Below, piece after piece: positions 54,183-63,799 of a DNA stretch of 64,000 bases. A program made the position numbers and the translations under genes. Each line of letters opens with the position of its first letter. The first letter of the stretch is position 1. This stretch comes from Bacteroidota bacterium (GTDB lineage: Bacteria > Bacteroidota > Bacteroidia > UKL13-3): contig CANGVA010000005.1 of the NCBI GenBank assembly GCA_947457395.1, positions 91,539 to 155,538 of the forward strand. Reading direction: 5' to 3'. The notes beneath the pieces are model-generated. The model was not told the DNA's origin, ran no database searches, and worked only from the letters and a program-made list of their open reading frames with translations.

Positions 54183-56810
54183 ATGGCCAAAGACAAACCA
54201 ACCCACTATAAATTCAGAGATCTGAAAGTCTTCGGATCCACTGAATGGCTGGCCAATAATGAAAAAAAATACAGGCTGGTATACGATGAAGCTGAGTGTA
54301 CTTTTATATACTGCGAGCTTTCTTTCTTTAATAAATTATTTGATGAAGAAGATTGGGATGTGCGCCTTAACCTCAAATGCGTAAACAATGCAGATGGAAC
54401 TGAAATATGCAATCTTGTAGCCGACCGTGCCATTCGCAAAGACGAAAATATTGTATTTATACGCGAAGGATGGGGTGTAAAAACGCCCGGATCCTACTGG
54501 AAACCCGGAAACTATCGTTGGGAAGCGTGGATTGATAACGAGTTTGTTGCTGAAAAAATTTTTCATATTGAGTCGCAGGGTATTGTTACAGATACAGCCA
54601 ATCCTTATTTCAATTTACAATCTATCAGGCTATATGAAGGCCCGGATGCTAATGTGCCTAAAAGTGATCGTAAGTATCTGAGTGCTTTTTACAGCAAGGA
54701 TACCAGGTATGTCTGGGTAGAGGTAAACGCAGAAAATCTTGCAATCGACAAGGAAACATGGGCATGCGAATTATTTTTTAACTTCCGCACGCACAGCGGT
54801 CAGCTGAAAGGAAGTATTGATAAAATATTTTTTGTAAAAGGCTCAGACGCGCAAATTGAATGTGCCATTGGATGGGGGGCTGATCAAAAAGGAACATGGG
54901 GAAATGATTTGTATTCCGTAGATATCGTATTCATGGATCAGATTATCGCAACAGTGGCGTTTGAAGTGGGTGATGCGTTTATTGATGAGAAAGAAACCAT
55001 TAAACCTACCCTATCCAAAGTGAAAATCAAAACACCTGAGAAGAGCAATAAACAAACCGATGATGCAACCATTGCTGGTGTGTTGAAAGAACTGGATGAT
55101 TTGATTGGGCTTGAATCCATTAAAATGAAGGTAAAAGAATATACAACTTACCTTAATTTTATTAAACTCAGAAAAGAAAAAGGATTTGAAGATACAGACA
55201 GAATTAACTTGCATGCAGTTTTTACCGGTAATCCGGGAACCGGTAAAACTACTGTAGCAAAAATGTTGGGTAAAATATATTTTGAATTAGGGCTGCTAAC
55301 CAAAGGCCATGTAATTGAAGCCGATCGCTCTGACCTAGTTGCTGAATATATTGGACAAACTGCACCAAAAACAAAGGAAGCCATAAAAAAAGCCAAAGGC
55401 GGAATACTATTCATAGATGAGGCTTACGCACTGGCAAGAAAAAATGATGATTCAAAAGATTTTGGTAAAGAAGCCATTGAGATATTACTAAAAGAAATGA
55501 GTGACGGAGATGGAGATCTTGCCATTATTGTTGCAGGCTACCCTGAAGAAATGAATAATTTCATGGAATCTAATCCAGGTCTTAAGTCTCGCTTCCATAT
55601 GCATTATGAATTTCCAGATTATACACCACAGGAACTCATGATGATTGCGGAATATACGGCTCAAAAAAGAGCAATAACCTTTAGTGCAGAAGCACGAGAA
55701 ACCTTGTACAAAAAACTAGTAGATTCTTACAGAGAGCGTGATATGCATTTTGGCAATGCACGCTATGTTAATTCAATAATTGACGAAAGTAAAATGAATA
55801 TGGGGCTGCGAATCATGCAGGCAGGTAAAACGGCAGCAGAATTAACAAAGGAAGAACTATCAACTATTTCAGCAGATGATATTCTAAAAATATTTCAATC
55901 CAAATCTAAGAAAGTTGCAGATATACCTGTTGATGAAGAGTTGCTGCGCTCATCATTAAGTGCATTGCATAGCATGGTTGGTTTAGAGAATATTAAGCAT
56001 GAAATTGACGAATTGGTTAAATTGGTAAGATTCTATAAAGAGGTTGGCAAAGACATACGCCAGTCATTTTCATTGCATGCAGTATTTACAGGAAATCCAG
56101 GTACCGGCAAAACAACCGTGGCAAGATTACTTGCTCAGATATATAAAGCATTAGGAATATTGGAACGCGGAAATCTGGTGGAATGTGACAGGCAAGGATT
56201 GGTTGGTGGTTATGTTGGACAAACCGCACTGAAAACCACAGAAATGCTCAACAAATCTATGGGTGGCGTACTCTTTATTGATGAGGCCTACGCACTATCA
56301 GAAGGCGGTGAGAACGATTATGGTAAAGAGGCTATAGAAACAATCCTAAAAAGAATGGAGGATAACCGTGGCGAATTTGTTGTGATTGTAGCAGGTTATA
56401 CAGATAATATGAGCAGGTTCCTTGAATCAAATCCCGGACTACGCTCCCGCTTTGACAGAGAGTTCCATTTCGAAGATTATACCTCACAGCAATTATTTGA
56501 TATAGCAATTCATATGCTGGATAATAATAGCATCACAGCTGATGAACAGTCGAAAGCCCATTTATTAAGCTATTTGGAGTTTCTGCATAAAACCAGAAAC
56601 AAATTTTTTGGCAATGCAAGAAATGTGCGCAAGGTAATTGAAGAAGCAATTAAAAATCAACACCTGCGTTTGGCCAAATTAGATCCTGCAGAAAGAAATA
56701 CAGAAATGATACATCAATTAAAGCTAGAAGATGTGGAAGAATTTAAAATTGATTATTCTGCCGTGCAAAGCGATCAAAGAAGCATTGGCTTTAAGCAAAA
56801 CAAATCCTGA
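54183..56810 (+). CDS. Double CbxX/CfqX-type AAA ATPase with duplicated N-terminal beta domain
   Basis: An 875-residue cytosolic protein. Two AAA domains of the CbxX/CbbX type follow one another: Walker A GNPGTGKT at 349-356 and 637-644, Walker B D412-E413 and D700-E701 (both in LFIDEAYAL), with arginine-finger segments SNPGLKSRF and SNPGLRSRF. The first 280 residues form two related beta-rich domains, each with a run of the type GWG...G.W..G.Y or L....D...A...F, that I cannot name. It is likely a remodelling ATPase whose N-terminal pair recognises a partner. The CbxX name does not imply a link to carbon fixation. A 3-TM protein gene begins 5 nt after its stop. Confidence 0.9.
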   Translation: MAKDKPTHYKFRDLKVFGSTEWLANNEKKYRLVYDEAECTFIYCELSFFNKLFDEEDWDVRLNLKCVNNADGTEICNLVADRAIRKDENIVFIREGWGVKTPGSYWKPGNYRWEAWIDNEFVAEKIFHIESQGIVTDTANPYFNLQSIRLYEGPDANVPKSDRKYLSAFYSKDTRYVWVEVNAENLAIDKETWACELFFNFRTHSGQLKGSIDKIFFVKGSDAQIECAIGWGADQKGTWGNDLYSVDIVFMDQIIATVAFEVGDAFIDEKETIKPTLSKVKIKTPEKSNKQTDDATIAGVLKELDDLIGLESIKMKVKEYTTYLNFIKLRKEKGFEDTDRINLHAVFTGNPGTGKTTVAKMLGKIYFELGLLTKGHVIEADRSDLVAEYIGQTAPKTKEAIKKAKGGILFIDEAYALARKNDDSKDFGKEAIEILLKEMSDGDGDLAIIVAGYPEEMNNFMESNPGLKSRFHMHYEFPDYTPQELMMIAEYTAQKRAITFSAEARETLYKKLVDSYRERDMHFGNARYVNSIIDESKMNMGLRIMQAGKTAAELTKEELSTISADDILKIFQSKSKKVADIPVDEELLRSSLSALHSMVGLENIKHEIDELVKLVRFYKEVGKDIRQSFSLHAVFTGNPGTGKTTVARLLAQIYKALGILERGNLVECDRQGLVGGYVGQTALKTTEMLNKSMGGVLFIDEAYALSEGGENDYGKEAIETILKRMEDNRGEFVVIVAGYTDNMSRFLESNPGLRSRFDREFHFEDYTSQQLFDIAIHMLDNNSITADEQSKAHLLSYLEFLHKTRNKFFGNARNVRKVIEEAIKNQHLRLAKLDPAERNTEMIHQLKLEDVEEFKIDYSAVQSDQRSIGFKQNKS

Positions 56811-56815
56811 TAGAT

Positions 56816-57169
56816 ATGTTTACCTATAGAAAGTTTGTAAACTTTCTCATTTTCATTGTCTCTATATTGGTAGTTAATCTGATTACCGACAGGATTACGG
56901 TATATCTGCTAGGATATAAGCACTCCCTTCATCCGGCTAAGGCAACACTCACTGGTATGGCTATTATGGTTTTTATACTCTACCCTGCTTATAACTGGAT
57001 TGATGATTTTTGTGAATCATTAACAAAAAAATATTTTAATGCAGGAAAAAATGCAGCAGGAAAAATAACAGGAGTAATATTGGCATTCATTGTGCTTATA
57101 TTCATCTTATTCCTTTTTTACCTAGATTTATGGTATAATAAAAGCATATTGGATTTAATGGTTAACTGA
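56816..57169 (+). CDS. Small membrane protein, three predicted helices
   Basis: A 117-residue product. Hydrophobic segments lie near residues 9-24, 40-62 and 84-108 (GVILAFIVLIFILFLFYLDLW), with a short charged loop (SLTKKYFNAGKN) between the last two. I do not recognise the family. It begins 5 nt after the double-AAA gene and is very probably co-transcribed with it, which makes it a candidate membrane partner of the ATPase. No terminator is evident before the convergent dehydrogenase gene. Confidence 0.72.
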   Translation: MFTYRKFVNFLIFIVSILVVNLITDRITVYLLGYKHSLHPAKATLTGMAIMVFILYPAYNWIDDFCESLTKKYFNAGKNAAGKITGVILAFIVLIFILFLFYLDLWYNKSILDLMVN

Positions 57170-57225
57170 TTTAGCAAGTTGCAAAGTTAACAAGCCCGGA
57201 TTACAGAGAATACCATTCTTAATGG

Positions 57226-58590
57226 TTAGTGCCAGATGCTTTTAATATAAGTAAACTCTTTAAGTCCGGCTTCTCCGAGTTCCCTGCCAAAACCTGATTT
57301 TTTTATTCCACCAAACGGAAATCGCACATCAGAACGTACCAGGCTATTAATAAAAACCTGACCTGATTGAATGGAAGCAGCCATTTGCATGGCCTTATCT
57401 ATATTTTTTGTCCAAATGGAGGCACCTAACCCAAAATTGGTTTTATTGGCCAGCCTTATCATTTCATCTTCATTGGTGCATGTAAAAAAAGCAATTACCG
57501 GCCCAAATAATTCTTCTTCAAAAGCTGGCATCCCTTGAATCAAATCCGTTAAAATAGTTGGCGGATAAAAGTAACCACAGGCAGGCATTTTTGTTTGCTG
57601 CCATAAGATCTTTGCTCCTTTATTTACCGACTCATGCACCTGTGCCGATAGTTTATCGTGTAAGTCTTTTCTAGCCAGCGGCCCAATGGCTGTTACTTCA
57701 TCTAACGGGTTTCCGATTGACAGTTTGTTGATTGCCTCTATAAATCTGTTAAGAAATTCATCAGCCACCTGATGATGGATAATAAAACGTTTGGCGCCAA
57801 TGCAACTTTGTCCGTTGTTTTGAAACCTGGATGTAATGGCAATTTTAATAGCTTCATTGATATTCGCATCCGGTAATACCAAAAATGGATCACTCCCTCC
57901 TAACTCCAGCACAGACTTCTTTATTTGTTTAGCTGCTTCACCGGCAACTGCAGCGCCTGCTTTCTCACTTCCCGTTAGCGTGCATGCTTTAACTCTATAA
58001 TCAGCTAAAAGCTGCGCAACTTGCTGTTCATTAGCAAAAATTGTTTGCACCACACCTTTGGGGAATCCTGCCTCATCAAATAAACGCTGCAATGCCAACG
58101 CACACTTTGGTACATTGGGTGCAGGTTTAATCAGAATAGTATTACCGGACATTAATACGGGCACAGCACTTCTGATGATTTGCCAATAAGGAAAATTCCA
58201 TGGGAAAACACCCAGTACTACACCAAAAGGCTCATGTGACTGCAGTACCTTTCTGCCATCATTCAGCTTGGTTTCTGTTGGTTTTAGCAAAATTTCTGCA
58301 ACATCTGCATAATAATAAAATGCTGTTAAGCATTTCTGCAACTCGTGCCTTGCCTCCCTAATTGGTTTACCCATTTCTGTTGATGCAAGAATTGCCATCT
58401 CTTCCGCATGCTGCTGCATTAGTTGAGATAGTTTTAGCATCAGCTGTGCCCTGAAAGCAAAAGTCTGTTGCTTCCAACTATTAAAAGCATGCTCTGCATT
58501 ATCCAATGCTTTCAAAAGGGCTGCTTCTTCTATCAGCGAGTATGCACTGATTTGCTCTTCCGTAAATGGGTTAATTGCAGCGTAGTTCAT
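57226..58590 (-). CDS. Aldehyde dehydrogenase, succinate-semialdehyde dehydrogenase type
   Basis: A 454-residue NAD(P)-dependent dehydrogenase. Catalytic residues are in place: N132 in FPWNFPYW, E229 in LELGGSDPF and C263 in NNGQSCIGAKR. The length and the TGSEKAGAAVAGEA region fit the compact GabD/Sad group that oxidises succinate semialdehyde to succinate; the real substrate is not certain. It lies 53 nt after the ornithine aminotransferase gene on the same strand, which would fit a route for amino-acid-derived semialdehydes. Confidence 0.9.
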   Translation of the reverse strand: MNYAAINPFTEEQISAYSLIEEAALLKALDNAEHAFNSWKQQTFAFRAQLMLKLSQLMQQHAEEMAILASTEMGKPIREARHELQKCLTAFYYYADVAEILLKPTETKLNDGRKVLQSHEPFGVVLGVFPWNFPYWQIIRSAVPVLMSGNTILIKPAPNVPKCALALQRLFDEAGFPKGVVQTIFANEQQVAQLLADYRVKACTLTGSEKAGAAVAGEAAKQIKKSVLELGGSDPFLVLPDANINEAIKIAITSRFQNNGQSCIGAKRFIIHHQVADEFLNRFIEAINKLSIGNPLDEVTAIGPLARKDLHDKLSAQVHESVNKGAKILWQQTKMPACGYFYPPTILTDLIQGMPAFEEELFGPVIAFFTCTNEDEMIRLANKTNFGLGASIWTKNIDKAMQMAASIQSGQVFINSLVRSDVRFPFGGIKKSGFGRELGEAGLKEFTYIKSIWH

Positions 58591-58643
58591 TCTCTTAATT
58601 TACAAAAGGTCTACTGACCTCTGATTATATTTACTTTAATTAA

Positions 58644-59879
58644 CTACACAATAGCCTCAATTGTTTGGGCTATGACATCACATGCTTCATGCATTTGATC
58701 CTCGTTGATAACAAGAGGTGGGGCAAAACGAATAATATCTCCATGGGTTTGCTTGGCCAATAAACCATTCTCTTTTAAAGCTAAACAAACATCATATGCT
58801 GTTTTTTGCGCACCAAATGGCTTTATTATAATGGCATTAAGTAACCCTTTACCTCTTACTTCTGTAATTAGTTCTGATTGAATTGCCTTCATTCTAGATC
58901 TAAAAATCTCTCCCATGTTTTGGGCATTTTCTGCCAAGTGCTCATCTTGTAATACCTTAAGTGCGGCTGTTGCAACTGAGCAAGCCAATGGATTTCCGCC
59001 ATAGGTTGATCCATGCTCGCCTGGTTTAATGGTAAGCATCACTTCGTTATTAGCCAAGACTGCAGATACTGGAAGCACCCCTCCGGATAAAGCTTTACCC
59101 AAAACCAATAAATCAGGTTTAACCCCTTCATGGTCACAAGCAAGCATTTTTCCTGTACGGCATAAACCAGTTTGCACTTCATCAGCAATCATCAGTATTT
59201 GATAACGAGTGCACAATTCCCTCACCCCTTTCAGATAACCTACATCAGGAACAACGACACCTGCTTCACCTTGTATGGGCTCAAACATAAAAGCTGCAAT
59301 ATTCGGGTCTGATTTAAAAGCCAGTTCAAGGGCATTCAAATCATTATATGGAACAATCGAAAATCCAGGCATAAATGGCCCGAACCCTTCATAACTGCTT
59401 GGATCGGTTGAAGAAGAAATAGCTGCCATGGTGCGGCCCCAGAAGTTGCCTTCAGCAAACAACACAACTGCTTTATTTTTTTCAACTCCTTTTATTTGAT
59501 ATGCCCATCTTCTTGCAAGCTTAATGGCAGTTTCGCCTCCCTCAACCCCAGTATTCATCGGTAAAACTTTATCATAGCCAAATAGTCCTGTTATGTATTT
59601 TTCATACTCACCAAGCAAATGATGATGAAAGGCCCTGCTGGTAAGTGTAAGGCTGGATGCCTGACGAACCAATGCATCAATAATTAAAGGATGGCAATGA
59701 CCTTGATTTACCGCACTATAGGCCGAAAGAAAATCAAAATATCTTTTACCCTCAACATCCCATAAAAAAATTCCTTCTCCTTTTTCCAAAACCACAGGAA
59801 GCGGATGATAGTTGTGGGCACCAAATTGTTCCTCGAGTTGAATGTAATAGGAAGTGGGTTGTTTAGAATATGATGTCAT
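58644..59879 (-). CDS. rocD: Ornithine--oxo-acid aminotransferase
   Basis: A 411-residue PLP enzyme that converts ornithine and 2-oxoglutarate to glutamate semialdehyde and glutamate. The PLP Lys is K262 in [11 protein letters not shown]. The class III signature [14 protein letters not shown] precedes it, and the N-terminal [13 protein letters not shown] is typical of this enzyme. The frame is open to 59990, but the ATG at 59879 matches the normal N-terminus. A TACCTTTG element (59884-59891, minus strand) sits only 4 nt before that ATG, which suggests a leaderless mRNA. Confidence 0.95.
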   Translation of the reverse strand: MTSYSKQPTSYYIQLEEQFGAHNYHPLPVVLEKGEGIFLWDVEGKRYFDFLSAYSAVNQGHCHPLIIDALVRQASSLTLTSRAFHHHLLGEYEKYITGLFGYDKVLPMNTGVEGGETAIKLARRWAYQIKGVEKNKAVVLFAEGNFWGRTMAAISSSTDPSSYEGFGPFMPGFSIVPYNDLNALELAFKSDPNIAAFMFEPIQGEAGVVVPDVGYLKGVRELCTRYQILMIADEVQTGLCRTGKMLACDHEGVKPDLLVLGKALSGGVLPVSAVLANNEVMLTIKPGEHGSTYGGNPLACSVATAALKVLQDEHLAENAQNMGEIFRSRMKAIQSELITEVRGKGLLNAIIIKPFGAQKTAYDVCLALKENGLLAKQTHGDIIRFAPPLVINEDQMHEACDVIAQTIEAIV

Positions 59880-60117
59880 GCTACAAAGGTAAACTTTAAC
59901 CGATTGTTTTGGTAATATTTGAGCCATTGAACACAAGATGCCGGAATTGCTGATATGAGAAATGCGGATTGAATGCCGGTCATTTAACAAAGCTGAATTT
60001 AGCTAGAGCATGAATGAGTAAATATAGCTGGCCTGTAAATCTTAAAAGATAGCCCCATGCCAAGATTGTAAATAAATAATAAGCAGGAAACCATAAATTG
60101 TATTAAATTTTGTAGTC

Positions 60118-60447
60118 ATGAATACAATCTCTTCATATCTGGAGCAAGCATGCCAGCTGATGCGTGAAAGAAAAGAGAGGCATGAAATAGAAAAACAACT
60201 TGCCGATGCAGGTGCCGATACAAATACTATAGAACAGGTAATGGATGCGGCAGAAAAAGATCTGATTAAAAAAACAATAAATAAAGGATGTGTAAAGATT
60301 GGGGTAGGCATCCTATTTCTGGGTGCAGGTTTTTTGTGCACGTTTTTGTTTAACCATACCGGGTTAAACTACCATATCAGCCTTTATGGTTTTACCTCAA
60401 TAGGAATAATTCTTGTTTTTGCAGGAATGATAGATATGTTTGGATAA
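60118..60447 (+). CDS. Small membrane protein with N-terminal helical region
   Basis: A 109-residue product. The first 50 residues are charged helix (ERKERHEIEKQLADAGADTN), reminiscent of short ubiquitin-associated-like or SHOCT-like helical hairpins. Two membrane helices follow (about 58-78 and 86-106). I do not recognise the family. Its stop overlaps the start of the pterin dehydratase gene by 1 nt (TAATG), so the two are translated together. Confidence 0.7.
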   Translation: MNTISSYLEQACQLMRERKERHEIEKQLADAGADTNTIEQVMDAAEKDLIKKTINKGCVKIGVGILFLGAGFLCTFLFNHTGLNYHISLYGFTSIGIILVFAGMIDMFG

Positions 60448-60701
60448 TGAAAAACTGGATAGAAAAAGAAAATAAACTCAACAGAACTTTTGAGTTTGAT
60501 GATTTTACTCAAGCCTTAAGCTGGATGGTAGAGGCTGCATTTATTATTGAGAAGCATAATCACCATCCGGAGTGGTGTAATTTGTATAACAAGGTACATG
60601 TAAGTCTATGCACACATGATGCAGGTAATATTATTACTGAAAAAGACAGAATACTTGCGGAAGAGCTGGAACAATTATACCAACAAAAAACACACCTATA
60701 A
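60447..60701 (+). CDS. phhB: 4a-hydroxytetrahydrobiopterin dehydratase (pterin-4a-carbinolamine dehydratase)
   Basis: An 84-residue single-domain protein. The active-site run EKHNHHPEWCNLYNKVHV, followed by THDAGNIITEKD, matches the family pattern with its conserved histidines and Asp. The enzyme recycles the pterin cofactor of aromatic amino acid hydroxylases. No hydroxylase gene is in the window. The upstream membrane protein gene overlaps it by 1 nt. Confidence 0.93.
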   Translation: MKNWIEKENKLNRTFEFDDFTQALSWMVEAAFIIEKHNHHPEWCNLYNKVHVSLCTHDAGNIITEKDRILAEELEQLYQQKTHL

Positions 60702-60737
60702 CTAATAAGGTGCGTTTCATGTGTATATTATAAAATT

Positions 60738-61424
60738 TTAATCTATTTTACTGAACTGCCTTGAAAGAATGGAGTGCCCATCAATCATTCTGATAAAGTA
60801 GATTCCTTTCTTTAAATCGGCAATATTCATGGAGGCACTTCCGCCATCAGCTGTGAATGATTTCACTTTCATTCCAAGTACATTATAAATTTCTATGCGA
60901 ACATCATTTGCAGAGGCATATTTAATATGGATGGTTTCCTTAACAGGGTTAGGGTAAAAAGCAAACTCTACGGATGTCTTTTTAACTTCCTTAACTGCTG
61001 TTGTCCATGAATTTGCTGTAATATACAATGTATCTGAATTAGCAGGATTCATCTTGCTTTTAAAAATAACTTTCATATTGCCTGTACCTGCTACACCTGA
61101 AAAGCTAAGGCCAATTTCAATTTCAGCACCCAAGCCTGTATTTAGCAGAAATTCTCTGGAGTCGCCAAGTCCTACACCGCTCTTGCAATCAATAGGATCA
61201 CAAAAAGTAATACCCCACTGGTTTGGTAAGTTTTTTTCAGCAATTACCCATGAAAGGGTATCATCGTTTGGGTCGGTGCTGTTATTTCTAATTACAGTTT
61301 TAAGCTTAATCTCATCACTGGCGTTAGCTCCGTTGTAATACAAAGTCTTTTTTGTAAGGGCAATTTGAGCAAATAAAGCATTGAAGCTGAATAGAATAGA
61401 AAGAAATAGTACTGATTTTTTCAT
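60738..61424 (-). CDS. Secreted protein with T9SS type A sorting domain
   Basis: A 228-residue product with a signal peptide (1-19, ending ALFAQ). A beta-sandwich domain (about 20-140) holds one C-x5-C pair (TFCDPIDCKSG), perhaps a disulfide. The T9SS type A domain begins near FAFYPNPVKETIHI and ends RQFSKID. The function is unknown. It diverges from the Omp28-related gene, and the pair shares a 95-bp control region with a TATTTTTG element (61450-61457, minus strand) for this gene. Confidence 0.85.
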   Translation of the reverse strand: MKKSVLFLSILFSFNALFAQIALTKKTLYYNGANASDEIKLKTVIRNNSTDPNDDTLSWVIAEKNLPNQWGITFCDPIDCKSGVGLGDSREFLLNTGLGAEIEIGLSFSGVAGTGNMKVIFKSKMNPANSDTLYITANSWTTAVKEVKKTSVEFAFYPNPVKETIHIKYASANDVRIEIYNVLGMKVKSFTADGGSASMNIADLKKGIYFIRMIDGHSILSRQFSKID

Positions 61425-61467
61425 TTCTGAATTCTGTTAATTAACGCCTCAAAAATAGCCTATTTTG

Positions 61468-61497
61468 TTGTATTTAAAAAAGTAAATTATATCTTCG
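61468..61497 (+). promoter_or_regulatory. Promoter of the Omp28-related gene
   Basis: TTG (61468-61470), 19 nt, TATCTTCG (61490-61497), with the ATG 22 nt after the -7 element. Both Bacteroidota elements are present. Confidence 0.65.
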
Positions 61498-61519
61498 GTA
61501 GGTAAAACCAAAACTAATT

Positions 61520-63652
61520 ATGAAAAAACTACTACTCACAATTATCGGTATTGGATTGATAAGTTTACAAGCATTCAGCCAGTATTACTACATCCCTACC
61601 CAAAATGGAACCAATCCGAATGGTGTCAACACAGAGGGTGAGAATCCTGCATCATTGCTTACAGGATGGACCAGCAGGTGGAGCGGCAATGCTACCGCTA
61701 CAGCTACGCTGACTTCGGTAATTGCACTTCCTTTCTCATTCACATTCAATGGCAATCCGGTTACCCACTTCAAAGTAAGCAATTCAGGTTCAGTTACTTT
61801 TGACACCTCTGCCACCACAGCTCCTGCCTTTGGCAATGCAGCGTTGCCCTCAGCTAATGTACCTAATAATTCTATTAACGTTTTAGGGATAAAACCTTCA
61901 AGCTGGACAAGCGGAGGTACTACCTACAATAGCACTATATTAACCAAAACCCTTGGAACAGCTCCAAGAAGGCAATTCTGGATTCAATACAACTTTTTCT
62001 CAGAACCCAATATCCAAACCGGCTGGACCTACTGGGCAATTGTTCTGGAAGAGAGCACCAACAGAATTTTTATTGTTGATATGAAAACTCTCTGCACCAG
62101 CAGCAGTGGTATCTGCAATAGCAATGTAAAAATTTCAGCAGGTATACAGATTAATGCAACAACAGCCTATACAGTAAATGGCTCACCAAATCTGGGTGCA
62201 TTTAACTTCTCAACCAATGTTTTTGACGCGTCAGATAATCAATATTATGAATTCATTTCAGGAACACAACCTGCTAAAGATATTGCCAACCTTGCTATTA
62301 ACGTAAGTAAAAGTGTAGGATTAAATCAGGCACCTATTGCAGTGTCAGGTAAAGCCAGAAATGTTGGATCAGCCACCATAAGTTCTTATAAAATTACCTA
62401 CCAGATTAATAATGATGCTCCGGTAGTTAGCAGTGCTATTTCTGCTACGCTTGCACCATATGCTAATTTTGATTATGTGCATCCTACCAACTGGACACCA
62501 ACGACTGCAGGAACATATACACTTAAAACATGGGTAAGTGAAGTAAATGGTGGTGCAGATGACAGCAATGTGAATGATACGCTTATAAAAACAATCACCG
62601 TTCTCGATGCAATGGTGCCCAGAAAAAGTTTGCATGAAATTTTCACATCTTCTACCTGTCCGCCATGTAAGCCAGGGAATGAAGTGATGCATAAAGTACT
62701 TAACCAACGCGTTGGTACCTACACTATTATTAAATATCAATATTTTGGTCCGGGTACCGGTGACCCATATTTTACAACAGAGTGCTACAATCGTGGTGTA
62801 TACTATGGCCAAACTGCTGCTGGAACTGCTGGTTATGGTGTTCCTGAATTATTTATTGATGGTCAATGGGGCAACAACCCCAATGGATATAATACTTCTA
62901 TTTATGACCAATATCAGGAGAAACCGGCATTTATAGAAATAACACCTACCATGACATTGAGTGGCAAAACTGTTAATGTTTCTGCAACGATTAAACCTAT
63001 AGTTGATTTTCCGGCAGGAAGCTACAAAGTAAGAATGGCTATTGTTGAGAAATCTGCATTTCAAAATGCAAAAACCAATGGGGAGACTGAATTCAATTAT
63101 GTATTAAAGAAAATGCTACCTGATGATAATGGTAAAGACATTACGCTTCCTTCAAAAAATAACACCACCACTGTATCCGAATCATATACTTTTAATGGTG
63201 ATTTTAAACTTCCTGTAGCAGCCAGAACAACAAGCAGCGTGGTGCCAACCGGTGCCGGTTACGCTGGTGTAAACCTAGCTACCAATCATACGGTAGAACA
63301 ATTTGAAGATCTTGCTGTAGTAGTTTTCATCCAAAACAATACCACTAAGGAAGTATTACAATCTGCATGGACCGCTCAGGATTTTCCTGTTGGCATTGCA
63401 GATGAGAAATCTAATAACATGAATACCCTGCTTTATCCAAATCCGGCTCAAAACCTTATTAACATTGGCCTGGGCTCTATTGATCAAGCAGAAGTAAGCA
63501 TTATAGATATTAGTGGCAAAGCAATTATTACCAAACAAATTACTGCCAACCAAAACTCTATCAGTACCGAAACACTGAATAACGGATTATATTTTGTTCA
63601 GGTAAAAGCTGGAGGTAAAACAAGTATTCATAAGCTGGTTATACAAAAATAA
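61520..63652 (+). CDS. Omp28-related secreted protein with thioredoxin-like motif and T9SS type A domain
   Basis: A 710-residue product. A signal peptide (1-20, ending LQAFSQ) is followed by a beta-rich N-terminal region. A CARDB-like Ig domain (about 255-365) contains KDIANLAINVSKSVGLNQAP. An Omp28 domain then carries C380-P-P-C383 in IFTSSTCPPCKPGNE and a later GYGVPELFIDG. The C-terminal T9SS type A domain runs from TLLYPNPAQNLINI to the terminal VIQK. The CPPC motif is like those of the two lipoproteins at 44-46 kb, but here the protein is exported by T9SS. A strong terminator follows. Confidence 0.92.
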   Translation: MKKLLLTIIGIGLISLQAFSQYYYIPTQNGTNPNGVNTEGENPASLLTGWTSRWSGNATATATLTSVIALPFSFTFNGNPVTHFKVSNSGSVTFDTSATTAPAFGNAALPSANVPNNSINVLGIKPSSWTSGGTTYNSTILTKTLGTAPRRQFWIQYNFFSEPNIQTGWTYWAIVLEESTNRIFIVDMKTLCTSSSGICNSNVKISAGIQINATTAYTVNGSPNLGAFNFSTNVFDASDNQYYEFISGTQPAKDIANLAINVSKSVGLNQAPIAVSGKARNVGSATISSYKITYQINNDAPVVSSAISATLAPYANFDYVHPTNWTPTTAGTYTLKTWVSEVNGGADDSNVNDTLIKTITVLDAMVPRKSLHEIFTSSTCPPCKPGNEVMHKVLNQRVGTYTIIKYQYFGPGTGDPYFTTECYNRGVYYGQTAAGTAGYGVPELFIDGQWGNNPNGYNTSIYDQYQEKPAFIEITPTMTLSGKTVNVSATIKPIVDFPAGSYKVRMAIVEKSAFQNAKTNGETEFNYVLKKMLPDDNGKDITLPSKNNTTTVSESYTFNGDFKLPVAARTTSSVVPTGAGYAGVNLATNHTVEQFEDLAVVVFIQNNTTKEVLQSAWTAQDFPVGIADEKSNNMNTLLYPNPAQNLINIGLGSIDQAEVSIIDISGKAIITKQITANQNSISTETLNNGLYFVQVKAGGKTSIHKLVIQK

Positions 63653-63667
63653 AATCAGCCAATGGTT

Positions 63668-63700
63668 AAAAAAGCCCGCGGCATTTGCCGCGGGCTTTTT
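63668..63700 (+). terminator. Strong terminator after the Omp28-related gene
   Basis: A 14-bp perfect stem AAAAAGCCCGCGGC / GCCGCGGGCTTTTT with a 4-nt loop and T-run, 15 nt after the stop. Confidence 0.9.
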
Positions 63701-63799
63701 AATCTTAAGATAGTTATTACTGCACCGTAGCAGCCTTGTAGTTAAAAAAATTAGAAGTTAGAAAACTGAAAAATGGAAAGATTTCATTAAACAATTAGC

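Noticed and set aside
54183..56810. EccA-like component of a type VII secretion system, or Rubisco activase
   Set aside because: The AAA type is related, but no other type VII or Rubisco genes are present and the N-terminal part is not the TPR region of EccA.
62369..62812. 147-residue antisense frame within the Omp28-related gene
   Set aside because: The sense frame has clear domains and a T9SS tail; the antisense product has no family features.
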